DNA of 64,000 nt from Cognatiyoonia koreensis (GCF_900109295.1 NZ_FOIZ01000003.1:1-64000), one strand, 5' to 3'. Numbered from the stretch's first letter, positions 1 to 8,516 are shown. The notes: a model not told the origin generated them from the letters alone. A program made the numbers and translations.

Positions 1-2
1 TC

Positions 3-1178
3 ATGGCTAAGGCAAAGTTTGAACGTAACAAACCCCACGTTAACATTGGCACGATTGGCCACGTTGACCACGGCAAGACGACGCTGACGGCGGCGATCAC
101 GAAGTACTTCGGTGACTTCCAGGCCTATGACCAGATCGACGGCGCGCCCGAAGAGAAGGCCCGCGGCATCACGATCTCGACGGCGCACGTGGAATACGAG
201 ACAGAGTCGCGCCACTACGCGCACGTCGACTGCCCCGGCCACGCCGACTATGTGAAGAACATGATCACGGGTGCGGCGCAGATGGACGGCGCGATCCTGG
301 TTGTGAACGCAGCCGACGGCCCGATGCCACAAACGCGCGAGCACATTCTGCTCGGCCGTCAGGTGGGCATTCCGTACATGGTTGTCTACATGAACAAGGT
401 TGATCAGGTCGACGACGCCGAACTGCTCGAACTGGTCGAGATGGAGATCCGCGAACTGCTGTCGTCCTACGAGTATCCCGGCGACGACATCCCCGTGATC
501 CCCGGTTCCGCGCTTGCAGCCATGGAAGGCCGCGACGAGGAAATCGGCGAGCAGTCGATCCGCAAGCTGATGGAAGCTGTCGACACGTACATCCCGACAC
601 CTGCGCGTGCGGTTGACCTGCCGTTCCTGATGCCGATCGAGGACGTGTTCTCGATCTCGGGTCGTGGTACGGTTGTGACCGGCCGTGTGGAGCGTGGCGT
701 GATCAACGTCGGCGACGAGATCGAGATCGTGGGCATCCGCGACACCACCAAGACGACCTGCACAGGCGTCGAGATGTTCCGCAAGCTGCTGGATTCCGGC
801 GAAGCTGGCGACAACATCGGTGCGCTGCTGCGCGGTGTTGACCGTGAAGGCGTCGAGCGTGGCCAGATTCTGTGCAAGCCGGGTTCGGTGAAGCCGCACA
901 CGAAGTTCGAGGCAGAAGCCTATATCCTGACCAAGGACGAAGGCGGCCGTCACACGCCATTCTTCGCGAACTACCGTCCGCAGTTCTACTTCCGCACGAC
1001 CGACGTGACGGGCACAGTGAACCTGCCGGAAGGCACCGAGATGGTGATGCCGGGCGACAACCTGAAGTTCAACGTCGAACTGATCGCACCGATCGCGATG
1101 GAAGACGGCCTGCGGTTCGCAATCCGCGAAGGTGGGCGGACAGTCGGCGCTGGCGTTGTGTCAAAGATTATCGAGTAA
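3..1178 (+). CDS. tuf: Elongation factor Tu
   Basis: GTPase that delivers aminoacyl-tRNA to the ribosomal A site in the cytoplasm. At 391 residues it is full length. The P-loop GHVDHGKTT lies at residues 19-27, the DCPGH switch II motif near residue 80 and the NKVD guanine-specificity motif near 135, followed by the two beta-barrel domains. The ATG at position 3 gives the canonical MAKxKFER start, and its ribosome binding site lies outside the window. It precedes cspA and rpsJ, in line with the usual str-to-S10 order of Alphaproteobacteria. The TAA stop sits inside the 5' arm of a perfect 11-bp hairpin that opens the structured element at 1175-1255. Confidence 0.98.
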   Translation: MAKAKFERNKPHVNIGTIGHVDHGKTTLTAAITKYFGDFQAYDQIDGAPEEKARGITISTAHVEYETESRHYAHVDCPGHADYVKNMITGAAQMDGAILVVNAADGPMPQTREHILLGRQVGIPYMVVYMNKVDQVDDAELLELVEMEIRELLSSYEYPGDDIPVIPGSALAAMEGRDEEIGEQSIRKLMEAVDTYIPTPARAVDLPFLMPIEDVFSISGRGTVVTGRVERGVINVGDEIEIVGIRDTTKTTCTGVEMFRKLLDSGEAGDNIGALLRGVDREGVERGQILCKPGSVKPHTKFEAEAYILTKDEGGRHTPFFANYRPQFYFRTTDVTGTVNLPEGTEMVMPGDNLKFNVELIAPIAMEDGLRFAIREGGRTVGAGVVSKIIE

Positions 1179-1255
1179 CTTCGCCCAGGCGAAGTTACCG
1201 GTGGGTGGCAGGGCCCTTTTCCCCCGATCAGGAAAAGGTCCCAAGAACCCACACC
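1175..1255 (+). ncRNA. Structured 3' element A downstream of tuf
   Basis: Two nested parts are visible. First is a perfect 11-bp hairpin (1175-1185 with 1188-1198), GTAACTTCGCC pairing over a CA turn, which contains the tuf stop codon. Second is a closing stem GGTGGGT (1200-1206) with ACCCACACC (1247-1255), which encloses an inner 12-bp stem (1211-1222 with 1231-1242). A second copy with different stem bases but the same architecture follows cspA at 1731-1817. I do not recognise a named RNA family. It may be a 3'-UTR regulatory, stability or processing structure. The folding is inferred by eye. Confidence 0.6.
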
Positions 1256-1293
1256 AACGTGATCTGGGTGCTACAACACCCACAAAACCAAAC

Positions 1294-1325
1294 AAGGCCG
1301 TCGCAGACATGCGGCGGCCTTCTTC
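1294..1325 (+). terminator. Intrinsic terminator after tuf
   Basis: The stem AAGGCCG ... CGGCCTT encloses CGC/GCG and is followed by TCTTC. It lies about 40 nt past structured element A and probably ends the tuf transcript. The rest of the stretch to 1522 is the presumed cspA leader, in which I see no clear promoter match. Confidence 0.7.
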
Positions 1326-1522
1326 ATTCGCCCATCGGCAGAAATCCCCGCTTTTGCAACACTAGCTGTTGCTAATTTCTGCAATACACGTCACTGCACA
1401 GGTGCGACGTTAACGCTATCTACGATATTGCTCCGAATTTTTTGGTTCAGTCTTGTGATCTTGCACTGACCGAGCTGACCTTCCGTACATGTGTGCGGAT
1501 CAAATATATTTGGAGAAATCAA

Positions 1523-1729
1523 ATGGCTAACGGCACCGTAAAATGGTTCAATGGAACAAAAGGCTTCGGCTTTATCGCACCTGATGGGGGCGGCAAGGAC
1601 GTCTTCGTTCACATTTCCGCAGTCGAGCAAGCAGGCCTCACAGGTCTGGCCGATGATCAGAAAGTGACTTTCGACATCGAAGCCGGCCGCGACAACCGCG
1701 AGTCCGCAACGAACATTAAACTGGCATAA
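1523..1729 (+). CDS. cspA: Cold shock protein, CspA family
   Basis: Small single-stranded nucleic-acid-binding protein of 68 residues, one cold-shock (OB-fold) domain. RNP1 appears as KGFGFI near residues 13-18 and RNP2 as DVFVHIS near residues 27-33. The start ATG at 1523 follows TTTGGAGAAATC, a good ribosome binding site, so an earlier in-frame start at 1442 is rejected. Proteins of this family melt RNA structure and often act as antiterminators or RNA chaperones. The gene stands alone between tuf and rpsJ, has a leader of up to about 190 nt, and carries a structured 3' element resembling the one after tuf. The symbol is generic, since several csp paralogues are usual in this family. Confidence 0.93.
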   Translation: MANGTVKWFNGTKGFGFIAPDGGGKDVFVHISAVEQAGLTGLADDQKVTFDIEAGRDNRESATNIKLA

Positions 1730-1730
1730 C

Positions 1731-1817
1731 GTAACTTTCGGCCCAGCCGAAAGTTAACGGTGGGATACGGCAGGGGCTTTTTGTATCTACAAAAAGCGCC
1801 CGAGAGTGTCCCACACC
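1731..1817 (+). ncRNA. Structured 3' element B downstream of cspA
   Basis: Paralogue of the element after tuf. A near-perfect hairpin, GTAACTTTCGGC (1731-1742) with 1746-1758, starts just after the cspA stop. It is followed by the closing pair GGTGGGA (1759-1765) and TCCCACACC (1809-1817), enclosing a stem GGGGCTTTTTGTA (1773-1785) with 1788-1801. Relative to element A the closing stem swaps T/A for A/T while staying paired, and the inner stem differs in sequence but is still paired, so structure is kept while sequence changes. Confidence 0.6.
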
Positions 1818-1829
1818 CATGACATACAG

Positions 1830-1858
1830 AAGGCCGCCCTACACGGGGCGGCCTTTTC
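1830..1858 (+). terminator. Intrinsic terminator after cspA
   Basis: AAGGCCGCCC pairs perfectly with GGGCGGCCTT over a six-base loop and runs into TTTTCC. It isolates cspA from the ribosomal genes. From here to the rpsJ promoter at 1977 I see no other feature. Confidence 0.85.
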
Positions 1859-1976
1859 CAATGTTTGCACCGCCATGAACCAAGTGCATCGCAGGCCAAT
1901 CAGCGCCACCCCACGTGGAAACAAGGCCCAGCATCCGGACCGCGCTGCGAAATGCGCAGTAACCTGCAAAAAAGCG

Positions 1977-2005
1977 TTGCATATACTCCCGACTCCCCCT
2001 AAACG
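1977..2005 (+). promoter_or_regulatory. Candidate sigma-70 promoter of the rpsJ operon
   Basis: TTGCAT at 1977-1982 and TAAACG at 2000-2005 are separated by 17 bp of C-rich sequence. The layout resembles the clearer promoters before rplB, rpmC and rplO. It would give a leader of roughly 120 nt. Confidence 0.5.
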
Positions 2006-2130
2006 CCCCCTATCCAACAGGGTGCACCCCGCGTGCGCCCTTTTCCGTTGGTATATAAAGACGCGATGAGGGGTGCCGATGAGCGGTACTCGTCCAATCC
2101 GATCTAGACCCTATGATAAAGGGTGATGAC

Positions 2131-2445
2131 ATGGCCGCACAAAGCCAAAACATCCGTATCCGCCTGAAGGCGTTTGATTACCGGGTGCTTGATGCAAGCA
2201 CGCAGGAAATCGTTTCCACAGCAAAACGTACTGGGGCCTCCGTTCGCGGACCGATCCCGCTGCCCAACAAGATCGAAAAGTTCACCGTTCTGCGTGGACC
2301 ACACATCGACAAGAAATCCCGCGACCAGTTCGAGATCCGCACGCACAAGCGTCTGCTCGACATCGTCGACCCGACACCACAGACCGTGGACGCGCTGATG
2401 AAGCTCGACCTGGCTGCTGGCGTTGACGTCCAGATCAGCGTGTAA
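2131..2445 (+). CDS. rpsJ: 30S ribosomal protein S10
   Basis: Component of the 30S head, also the NusE transcription antitermination factor. The 104 residues match the family length. The body contains [14 protein letters not shown] and the loop segment GPIPLP. I chose ATG 2131, preceded by AAAGGG, over the in-frame ATG at 2113, because homologues begin just before QSQNIRI. It is the first gene of the first S10-operon piece, followed 12 nt later by rplC. Confidence 0.96.
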   Translation: MAAQSQNIRIRLKAFDYRVLDASTQEIVSTAKRTGASVRGPIPLPNKIEKFTVLRGPHIDKKSRDQFEIRTHKRLLDIVDPTPQTVDALMKLDLAAGVDVQISV

Positions 2446-2457
2446 GGAGGGTCACTG

Positions 2458-3306
2458 ATGCTCCGTACAGGACTTATCGCGAAGAAAGTGGGCATGACCC
2501 GCATCTTCCAGGAAGACGGACGGCAGATCCCTGTCACTGTTCTTTCCCTCGAAAACCTGCAGGTCGTCGCACAGCGTACCGCTGACAAGGACGGTTATAC
2601 CGCCGTTCAGCTGGGTGCCGGTGCCGCCAAGGCCAAGCGTACATCCAAAGCGATGCGCGGCCACTTTGCAGCTGCAAAGGTGGAACCAAAGCGCAAGGTC
2701 GCCGAATTCCGCGTTGCAGAAGAAAACATGATCAATGTCGGCGAGACGATCACGGCCAACCACTACTTCGAAGGCCAGTTCGTTGATGTGTCCGGCACAT
2801 CCATCGGTAAAGGTTTTGCCGGTGCGATGAAGCGTCACAACTTTGGTGGTCTGCGTGCCACGCACGGTGTGTCCGTATCGCACCGTTCGCACGGCTCTAC
2901 AGGCCAGTGTCAGGATCCGGGCAAAGTCTTCAAAGGCAAGAAAATGGCCGGTCACATGGGGTCAGCCCGTGTCACGACGCAGAACCTGCAGGTCGTCAAG
3001 ACAGATGCAGACCGCGGCGTCATCATGGTCAAAGGTGCTGTTCCCGGCTCCAAGGGCGGTTGGGTCACAATCAAGGATGCGGTCAAAAAGCCGACACCCG
3101 AGAACGTGATTTATCCGGCCGGTCTGAAATCCATGGCCGAAGAAGCCGAGCGTCTGGCCGCTGAAGCCGCCGCACAGGCTGCTGCTGAAGAGGAAGCTGC
3201 CGCAAAGGCCGCAGCCGAGGCAGAACAGGCCGCCATGGAAGCTGCTGAAGCGGAAGCCGAAGCAACCGATGCCCCAGAAGAAGGAGGCGAAAACAATGAA
3301 GGCTGA
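2458..3306 (+). CDS. rplC: 50S ribosomal protein L3
   Basis: Early-assembly 23S rRNA-binding protein near the peptidyl-transferase centre. The first 220 residues are a normal L3 core ([13 protein letters not shown] at the N-terminus; the central loop HRSHGSTGQ). Residues from about 224 to 282 form an extra Ala/Glu-rich, low-complexity tail that should be helical. Such tails occur in Alphaproteobacteria and are not part of the E. coli-type protein (about 209 residues). A GGAGG lies seven bases before the start. The end overlaps rplD by 11 nt, so the last residues and the rplD ribosome binding site share DNA. Confidence 0.96.
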   Translation: MLRTGLIAKKVGMTRIFQEDGRQIPVTVLSLENLQVVAQRTADKDGYTAVQLGAGAAKAKRTSKAMRGHFAAAKVEPKRKVAEFRVAEENMINVGETITANHYFEGQFVDVSGTSIGKGFAGAMKRHNFGGLRATHGVSVSHRSHGSTGQCQDPGKVFKGKKMAGHMGSARVTTQNLQVVKTDADRGVIMVKGAVPGSKGGWVTIKDAVKKPTPENVIYPAGLKSMAEEAERLAAEAAAQAAAEEEAAAKAAAEAEQAAMEAAEAEAEATDAPEEGGENNEG

Positions 3307-3916
3307 TGCAATCAAACTTGACGGTGGCAAGGCCGGGTCCGTGGACCTTGACGACGCCATCTTCGGTCTGGAACCACGTGTGGACATCCTGCACCGTGTT
3401 GTCCGCTGGCAGCGTAACAATGCGCAGCAAGGCACACACAAGGTCAAGACCCGTCGTGAAGTGTCCTATTCCACCAAGAAGATCTATCGCCAGAAAGGCA
3501 CCGGCGGCGCTCGCCACGGCGCACGTTCTGCACCGATCTTCCGGTCCGGTGGTGTCTACAAGGGCCCGACCCCACGCAGCCACGGCCACGAGCTGACCAA
3601 GAAGTTCCGCAAACTGGGCCTGCGCCACGCGCTGTCCGCCAAAGTTGCGGCTGGTGAGCTGGTGATCATCGACAATGTCGACATCAAGGACGCAAAGACA
3701 TCCGCATTGGCCAAACAGGTCAATGATCGCGGCTGGAAGCGTGCCCTGATCATCGACGGTGCCGAAGTCAACGCAGACTTCAAGCGTGCCGCGGCCAATA
3801 TCTCAACTTTGGACGTGCTCCCTTCCGTGGGCGCAAACGTCTATGACATCCTGAAGTCAGACACGCTCGTGCTGACCAAAGCCGGTGTCGAAGCACTGGA
3901 GGCTCGCCTGAAATGA
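3296..3916 (+). CDS. rplD: 50S ribosomal protein L4
   Basis: Binds 23S rRNA and lines the exit tunnel with its extended loop. In many bacteria it also regulates the S10 operon. It has 206 residues. The loop region includes GTGGARHG and the RSGGVYKGP segment near residues 70-100. The start ATG 3296 follows GAAGGAGGCG inside the rplC tail, which favours it over the in-frame ATG at 3269. It is coupled on both sides: it overlaps rplC by 11 nt and rplW by 4 nt (ATGA). Confidence 0.96.
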   Translation: MKADAIKLDGGKAGSVDLDDAIFGLEPRVDILHRVVRWQRNNAQQGTHKVKTRREVSYSTKKIYRQKGTGGARHGARSAPIFRSGGVYKGPTPRSHGHELTKKFRKLGLRHALSAKVAAGELVIIDNVDIKDAKTSALAKQVNDRGWKRALIIDGAEVNADFKRAAANISTLDVLPSVGANVYDILKSDTLVLTKAGVEALEARLK

Positions 3917-4209
3917 GCACGAAAGCCGAACTCTACGACGTGATCCGCAAGCCGATCATCACCGAAAAAGCGACAATGGCATCTGACGCCAATGCAGTCG
4001 TTTTCGAAGTGGCGATCGACGCCAACAAGCCGACCATCAAGAACGCAGTTGAAGAACTGTTTGGTGTAAAGGTCAAAGCGGTCAACACGACAATCACCAA
4101 AGGCAAGGTCAAGCGTTTCCGCGGCCAGCTTGGCACGCGCAAAAACGTCAAGAAAGCCTATGTGACGCTTATGGAAGGCAACACGATTGACGTGAGCACG
4201 GGTCTCTGA
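3913..4209 (+). CDS. rplW: 50S ribosomal protein L23
   Basis: Exit-tunnel protein that docks trigger factor and SRP. Full length at 98 residues, from the conserved [13 protein letters not shown] start to the C-terminal TIDVSTGL. The start overlaps the rplD stop (ATGA). In most bacteria rplB follows directly. Here a strong terminator follows and rplB is 7 kb away. The 3' 60 codons plus terminator recur in altered form at 9423-9688, so this copy is the functional one and the other a remnant. Confidence 0.97.
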   Translation: MSTKAELYDVIRKPIITEKATMASDANAVVFEVAIDANKPTIKNAVEELFGVKVKAVNTTITKGKVKRFRGQLGTRKNVKKAYVTLMEGNTIDVSTGL

Positions 4210-4228
4210 TCCATCCGACATGAATTGG

Positions 4229-4260
4229 AAAAGGCCCTCGCATATGCGGGGGCCTTTTTC
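4229..4260 (+). terminator. Intrinsic terminator after rplW
   Basis: AAAAGGCCC, CGC and GCG, GGGCC form a strong stem over a short loop, followed by TTTTTC. A very similar hairpin follows the rplW remnant at 9654-9688. From here to 4414 I see no further feature. Confidence 0.88.
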
Positions 4261-4414
4261 GTTTGGGGACGAACGTCTTGTGATTTCCGGCGCGGCGGTT
4301 CGCCTGGTCTATCAAACGAAATAGCGCGGCATTGGATGCAGTTCGGCGGGATAGTCTCTCCAACATATTCGGATTTCTCAAAACTGCATTATCGGGAATC
4401 GAACGGACAATGTG

Positions 4415-4443
4415 AGCGCTTGCAGGAATGAAATCCAAGCGCT
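4415..4443. promoter_or_regulatory. Paired AGCGCT sites upstream of hpsN
   Basis: Two 6-bp palindromes AGCGCT (4415-4420 and 4438-4443) lie 23 bp apart, each extended to AGCGCTT. They sit about 105-135 bp before the hpsN start. LacI- and some other HTH-type repressors use AGCGCT-centred operators. No regulator gene is adjacent, so the role is a guess. Confidence 0.3.
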
Positions 4444-4548
4444 TACGCTGGTCATCGATCCAGCATTCGGGACCTTTCCAACGCGTCCTGCAGCTGTCGC
4501 CTCTGGCGTTGCGATCCTGCCAGATATCTACCGTTAGGATTTCCGAAA

Positions 4549-5856
4549 ATGACACGTGATTACCTTAAGAAAGCGACGCTGACCGCAAAGTCGGACGCCA
4601 CGCAAGTCCACGACACCGTCAAGACCATTCTGGCCGATATCGAAGCGGGCGGCGATGCCAAGGCGATGGAATACGCAGCAAAGTTCGACCGTTACGAGGG
4701 CAATGTCCTGCTCACGGCCAAGGAAATTGAAGCCGCCATCGCGCAGGTGCCCGAAAAGCTGAAAGCGGATATCCGTTTCGCCCACGACAACGTGCGCCGT
4801 TTTGCCGAGTTGCAAAAGGGCACGACGACGGACGTCGAAATGGAAATCGCCCCGGGGTTTATCGCCGGTCAGAAAGTCATCCCCATCGACGCCGCCGGAT
4901 GCTACGTGCCCGGCGGGCGCTATAGTCACATTGCCAGCGCGATCATGACGGTGACAACCGCCAAGGTCGCCGGCTGCAAGCATATCACCGCCTGTTCACC
5001 GCCGCGCCCCGATGTCGGTGTCGCCCCCGCCATTGTCTACGCGGCGCATATCTGCGGTGCGGACAAGATCCTTGCCATGGGCGGGGTGCAGGGCGTTGCG
5101 GCCATGACGTTCGGGCTTTTCGGGTTGCCCAAGGCCAATATCCTTGTCGGCCCCGGCAACCAGTTCGTGGCCGAGGCCAAGCGCATTCTGTTTGGCCGTG
5201 TCGGGATTGACATGATCGCCGGACCGACGGACAGCCTGATCCTCGCCGACAAGGACGCTGACCCGCACATCGTCGCGACCGATCTCGTGTCGCAGGCCGA
5301 ACACGGGTACAACTCGCCGGTCTGGCTGGTGACGGATGATCGCACCTTGGCCGAAAAGGTCATGACGCTGGTGCCCAAACTGATCGACGATTTGCCCGAG
5401 CTGAACCGCGAAAATGCCTATGCCGCGTGGCGCGACTATGCCGAAGTCATCGTTTGCAAAGACCGAGAGGATATGGCGGCCTGTTCGGATGAATACGCGC
5501 CCGAACACCTGACGGTGCAGGCGGCGGACCTCGATTGGTGGCTCAATCGGCTGACCTGCTACGGCTCACTGTTTCTTGGTGAAGAAACAACCGTGTCCTA
5601 TGGTGATAAGGCAACTGGCACGAACCATGTGCTCCCGACGTCGGGCGCGGCCAGCTATACCGGTGGTCTCAGCGTGCATAAATACATGAAAATCGTGACA
5701 TGGCAGCGCGCAACCCGCGACGCCTCCAAAGCGGTGGCCGAAGCCACGGCGCGCATTTCCCGCCTCGAAGGCATGGAAGGTCACGCCCGCGCGGCTGACG
5801 TGCGTCTGGCCAAATACTTTCCCGGAGAAAACTTCGATCTGACCGCCGATGGATGA
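4549..5856 (+). CDS. hpsN: Histidinol-dehydrogenase-like sulfopropanediol 3-dehydrogenase
   Basis: Probable NAD-dependent oxidation of (R)-2,3-dihydroxypropane-1-sulfonate (DHPS) to (R)-sulfolactate. The 435 residues form a histidinol dehydrogenase fold. Likely zinc ligands Q249, H252, D353 and H412 and the catalytic pair E319-H320 (YAPEHL) are in place. The segment GDKATGTNHVLPTSGAA followed by YTGGLSV differs from true HisD (usually GDY...GYAR). Location beside comDE (sulfopyruvate decarboxylase) rather than his genes supports the HpsN reading. The ribosome binding site is weak (TAGGA, about 10 nt upstream). Alternatives are a real HisD or another HisD-like polyol dehydrogenase. Confidence 0.75.
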   Translation: MTRDYLKKATLTAKSDATQVHDTVKTILADIEAGGDAKAMEYAAKFDRYEGNVLLTAKEIEAAIAQVPEKLKADIRFAHDNVRRFAELQKGTTTDVEMEIAPGFIAGQKVIPIDAAGCYVPGGRYSHIASAIMTVTTAKVAGCKHITACSPPRPDVGVAPAIVYAAHICGADKILAMGGVQGVAAMTFGLFGLPKANILVGPGNQFVAEAKRILFGRVGIDMIAGPTDSLILADKDADPHIVATDLVSQAEHGYNSPVWLVTDDRTLAEKVMTLVPKLIDDLPELNRENAYAAWRDYAEVIVCKDREDMAACSDEYAPEHLTVQAADLDWWLNRLTCYGSLFLGEETTVSYGDKATGTNHVLPTSGAASYTGGLSVHKYMKIVTWQRATRDASKAVAEATARISRLEGMEGHARAADVRLAKYFPGENFDLTADG

Positions 5857-5946
5857 CCCGGACCGTTTCATTGAACTATTGTGCCATGACGCAACCGACC
5901 TTTTAAGTTATCGGGTCCTGACGAATTTCAAGGGGTTTATCGCAGA

Positions 5947-6927
5947 ATGAAAGCCTTGGTCTATGATGGTGTGGAACAACTGGGGTTTCGGGATGTCCCC
6001 GATCCGGTGCCTGCCGACGGCGAACACCTTGTCAAAATTCAAGCCGTGGGGATCTGCGGGTCGGACATGCATGCCTATCTGGGACATGACGCGCGCAGGC
6101 CAGCCCCGCTGATCCTCGGGCACGAGGCGGCAGGCACAATTGTAGGCGGCCCAAAGGATGGCACCCGTGTGACCGTTAATCCGCTTGTCGCATGTCAGAC
6201 CTGCCCGGCATGCAAGGCGGGGCGTGAAAACCTCTGCCCCAATCGCCAGATCATCTCGATGCCGCCGCGCGAAGGTGCATTTGCCCAGTATATCAGTATG
6301 CCCTTGTCGAACCTGGTCACGGTTCCGGACGATGTGCCGCTGGCCAAAGCGGCACTGGCCGAACCCTTGGCCGTCAGCTGGCACGCCGCAAGACTTGTGT
6401 TGGAGGCGCTGCATCCCAGCATGGACAAAACCGCGCTTGTGATCGGCGGCGGAGCCATCGGTCTTGCAGCCGCACTCGCCTTGCAGGCGATGGGGGTGAC
6501 GGATGTCACGATTGCGGAACCCAATGATGCCCGCCGGGCGTTTCTGATCAATACCTGCGGGCAAAGCACCGTTGCGCAGGCGCACGGGCAATGGGCCTTT
6601 GTCATTGATGCTGTCGGATATGCGGCAACCCGCGCTGCGGCCTCTGCTGCGGCGCAACCCGGTGGTGTCATTGCCCACATTGGATTGGGGCAGGATACCG
6701 GCGGGCTGGATGTGCGGCGGATGACGCTGCATGAAATCACGTTTATTGGTACATATACCTACACCGCGCAGGAATTTCGCGACACAGCACAGGCGATCTT
6801 TGACGGGCGGCTCGGGCCGCTGGACTGGACGGAAATCCGCGCGCTTGGCGACGGCCATGCGGCCTTTGAGGACCTGCATGCAGGCACCGTCGCGTCGCCG
6901 AAAATCATTCTGGATCCCTGGGCCTGA
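5947..6927 (+). CDS. Zinc-dependent alcohol dehydrogenase (MDR), candidate HpsO/HpsP-type
   Basis: Medium-chain dehydrogenase of 326 residues. GICGSD (catalytic Cys) lies near residue 37, GHE near 59, and a four-cysteine structural zinc loop of the CxxCxxC...C type near 81-95. The Rossmann glycine motif is GGGAIGL, near 162-168. It sits 90 nt downstream of hpsN in the same direction. MDR enzymes encoded beside HpsN in other DHPS users interconvert DHPS enantiomers by oxidation at C2, so that is the first hypothesis. Oxidation of sulfolactate to sulfopyruvate, needed to reach ComDE and otherwise missing here, is a second. The substrate cannot be told from sequence. Confidence 0.7.
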   Translation: MKALVYDGVEQLGFRDVPDPVPADGEHLVKIQAVGICGSDMHAYLGHDARRPAPLILGHEAAGTIVGGPKDGTRVTVNPLVACQTCPACKAGRENLCPNRQIISMPPREGAFAQYISMPLSNLVTVPDDVPLAKAALAEPLAVSWHAARLVLEALHPSMDKTALVIGGGAIGLAAALALQAMGVTDVTIAEPNDARRAFLINTCGQSTVAQAHGQWAFVIDAVGYAATRAAASAAAQPGGVIAHIGLGQDTGGLDVRRMTLHEITFIGTYTYTAQEFRDTAQAIFDGRLGPLDWTEIRALGDGHAAFEDLHAGTVASPKIILDPWA

Positions 6928-6955
6928 CGCGCCCGCATCACACAGGAGAGAGCAC

Positions 6956-7366
6956 ATGTACAAGAATATCCTCGTCCCTATGGCCCTCGACCACGACATA
7001 TCGCCCCGCACGCTCGAGATCGCGCATGCGCTTAGCGAAGACGGGGCAAAGATTACCGCGCTTCATGTCTATGAAGCACCGCAGGGCGTTGCTGCGGCCT
7101 ACCTCGATGCGGACACGGTCAAGAACGCCTATGAACGGGCCAAAGCCAAGCTGCATGAAAAGACAGCAGGGATCGCTGGTTTGGATGCACAGATCGTTCA
7201 GGGACACACCTATCGCACGATCATCGACTATGCCGGAGACAAGAAGATCGACTGCATCGTGATCGGGTCGCACAAACCGGGGCTGAGTGACTATCTGCTG
7301 GGATCGACGGCCGCGCGGGTTGTGCGCCATGCGCCTTGCGCGGTTCATGTGCACCGCAGCTCCTAA
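6956..7366 (+). CDS. Universal stress protein, UspA family
   Basis: Single Usp domain of 136 residues, with MYKNILVPMALD at the N-terminus and the ATP-binding-type motif GSHKPGLSDYLLGSTAARV near the C-terminus. The start at 6956 has AGGAGAG just upstream. A longer in-frame reading starts inside the preceding dehydrogenase gene and is rejected. Usp proteins of this short type often accompany transporters and catabolic operons and may sense ATP. Here it lies between the dehydrogenase and comD, apparently as part of the same transcript. Confidence 0.85.
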   Translation: MYKNILVPMALDHDISPRTLEIAHALSEDGAKITALHVYEAPQGVAAAYLDADTVKNAYERAKAKLHEKTAGIAGLDAQIVQGHTYRTIIDYAGDKKIDCIVIGSHKPGLSDYLLGSTAARVVRHAPCAVHVHRSS

Positions 7367-7414
7367 TCCAGAATGACGCGCATTCCCGCGCACTGATCGA
7401 AAGGCAAACCCGCT

Positions 7415-7921
7415 ATGAACATCGACAAGAAGATCACGGACGATCTTGTCGCGAACGACATCTCCTTTGTGACCACCGTGCCCTGCAAACAGCTGGCCGG
7501 TGTGATCGAGGAAGTGGACGCGCGCGAAGAGATTTTCCACATCCCGTCCAACAAGGAAGACGAAGGGATGGGCCTTTGTGCGGGGGCGTGGATGGGGGGC
7601 AAACGGCCCGCGATCATTATGCAGAACACGGCAATCGGTGTAACGATCAACACGCTGGCGACGCTGATCCAGTATTACCGGATGCCCCTGCCGATGCTGA
7701 TTTCCTATCGCGGCGAACTGCGTGAACCGGTGGCCTGTCAGGTTGAAATGGCGGTGCACACCAAGGGGCTTCTCGCGCAGATGAACATCCCGACCTATCA
7801 CTTCCACCACCAAAAGGACGTGAAAGAATTCGACATGATCCTGAAATACACCTTCATGTGCAACAAGCCGGTCGCGATCCTGACCGATGCCAACTTCTGG
7901 GGAGGCTACGGCGACCAATGA
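7415..7921 (+). CDS. comD: Sulfopyruvate decarboxylase, alpha subunit
   Basis: Thiamine-diphosphate enzyme subunit that with ComE converts 3-sulfopyruvate to sulfoacetaldehyde and CO2. The 168 residues correspond to the pyrimidine-binding (Pyr) domain, with the acidic segment NKEDEGMGLCAGAW that would supply the cofactor-activating glutamate. The separate small subunits and the ATGA overlap with comE match the two-subunit ComDE type rather than a full-length decarboxylase. Phosphonopyruvate decarboxylase subunits are close relatives and the main alternative. The hpsN neighbour favours sulfonates. Confidence 0.82.
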   Translation: MNIDKKITDDLVANDISFVTTVPCKQLAGVIEEVDAREEIFHIPSNKEDEGMGLCAGAWMGGKRPAIIMQNTAIGVTINTLATLIQYYRMPLPMLISYRGELREPVACQVEMAVHTKGLLAQMNIPTYHFHHQKDVKEFDMILKYTFMCNKPVAILTDANFWGGYGDQ

Positions 7922-8472
7922 TCCGTTCTGAAATCCTGAAAGAAATCGCCCCGATCCTGCGTGACCACCTGGTTGTCTGCAACATCGGTATCCCCTCACA
8001 AGAACTGCACGCGATCGACGACCAGCCGACCAATTTCTACATGCTGGGCACGATGGGGCTGTCCTCGTCCATCGGGCTGGGCCTTGCGCTGGCGCAACCC
8101 AAAACCGTCATTTCGATTGATGGCGATGGGTCGGTTCTGACGAACCTCTGCACGCTGCCGACCATCGCAAACAACGTGGCCGACAACTACATCCTGATGA
8201 TCATCGACAACGGGTCATACGGGTCCACCGGCGACCAGCCGACCTATACGGGCAAGAAAACCTCGCTTGCCGGGATGGCGCGTGCGGCGGGTTGCGACAA
8301 CGTGGTCGAAGTGCAGGACGTCGATACCGGCAAGGCGTTGCAAGCGGCCATCGACAGCAAGAAGATGACGGTGATGGTTGTGAAATGCGACAGCGGCAAC
8401 GCCAAGATGCCCGTCATCACGATGGACCCTGTCGTGATCAAGGACCGCTTCATGAAGGCGGTGCAAGCCTGA
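7918..8472 (+). CDS. comE: Sulfopyruvate decarboxylase, beta subunit
   Basis: Partner of ComD. It carries the ThDP diphosphate/Mg-binding domain, with the GDG...N motif beginning DGDGSVLTNL and ending IIDNGSYG. Length is 184 residues from the ATG overlapping the comD stop, and a longer in-frame reading that starts within comD is rejected. No xsc, pta or sulfo-lyase gene lies nearby, so the sulfoacetaldehyde made here must be handled by enzymes encoded elsewhere. Confidence 0.83.
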   Translation: MIRSEILKEIAPILRDHLVVCNIGIPSQELHAIDDQPTNFYMLGTMGLSSSIGLGLALAQPKTVISIDGDGSVLTNLCTLPTIANNVADNYILMIIDNGSYGSTGDQPTYTGKKTSLAGMARAAGCDNVVEVQDVDTGKALQAAIDSKKMTVMVVKCDSGNAKMPVITMDPVVIKDRFMKAVQA

Positions 8473-8516
8473 CATTCCGCCGCGCATCTGTCATTGGATG
8501 CGCGGCGACACCCATC

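Noticed and set aside
872..1375. Open frames on the other strand or other frames within tuf and ribosomal genes
   Set aside because: They are shadows of GC-biased codons, with no start signals and compositions rich in Arg and Pro.
1179..1522. tRNA-Trp after tuf
   Set aside because: Many relatives have it here, but no acceptor stem or TTCGANTCC arm is visible. The bases form the hairpin element and a terminator instead.
4549..5856. Histidinol dehydrogenase HisD of histidine synthesis
   Set aside because: Metal and catalytic residues fit the fold, but GDK instead of GDY, the YTGGL segment and the comDE neighbours favour an HpsN-type paralogue. Not fully excluded.
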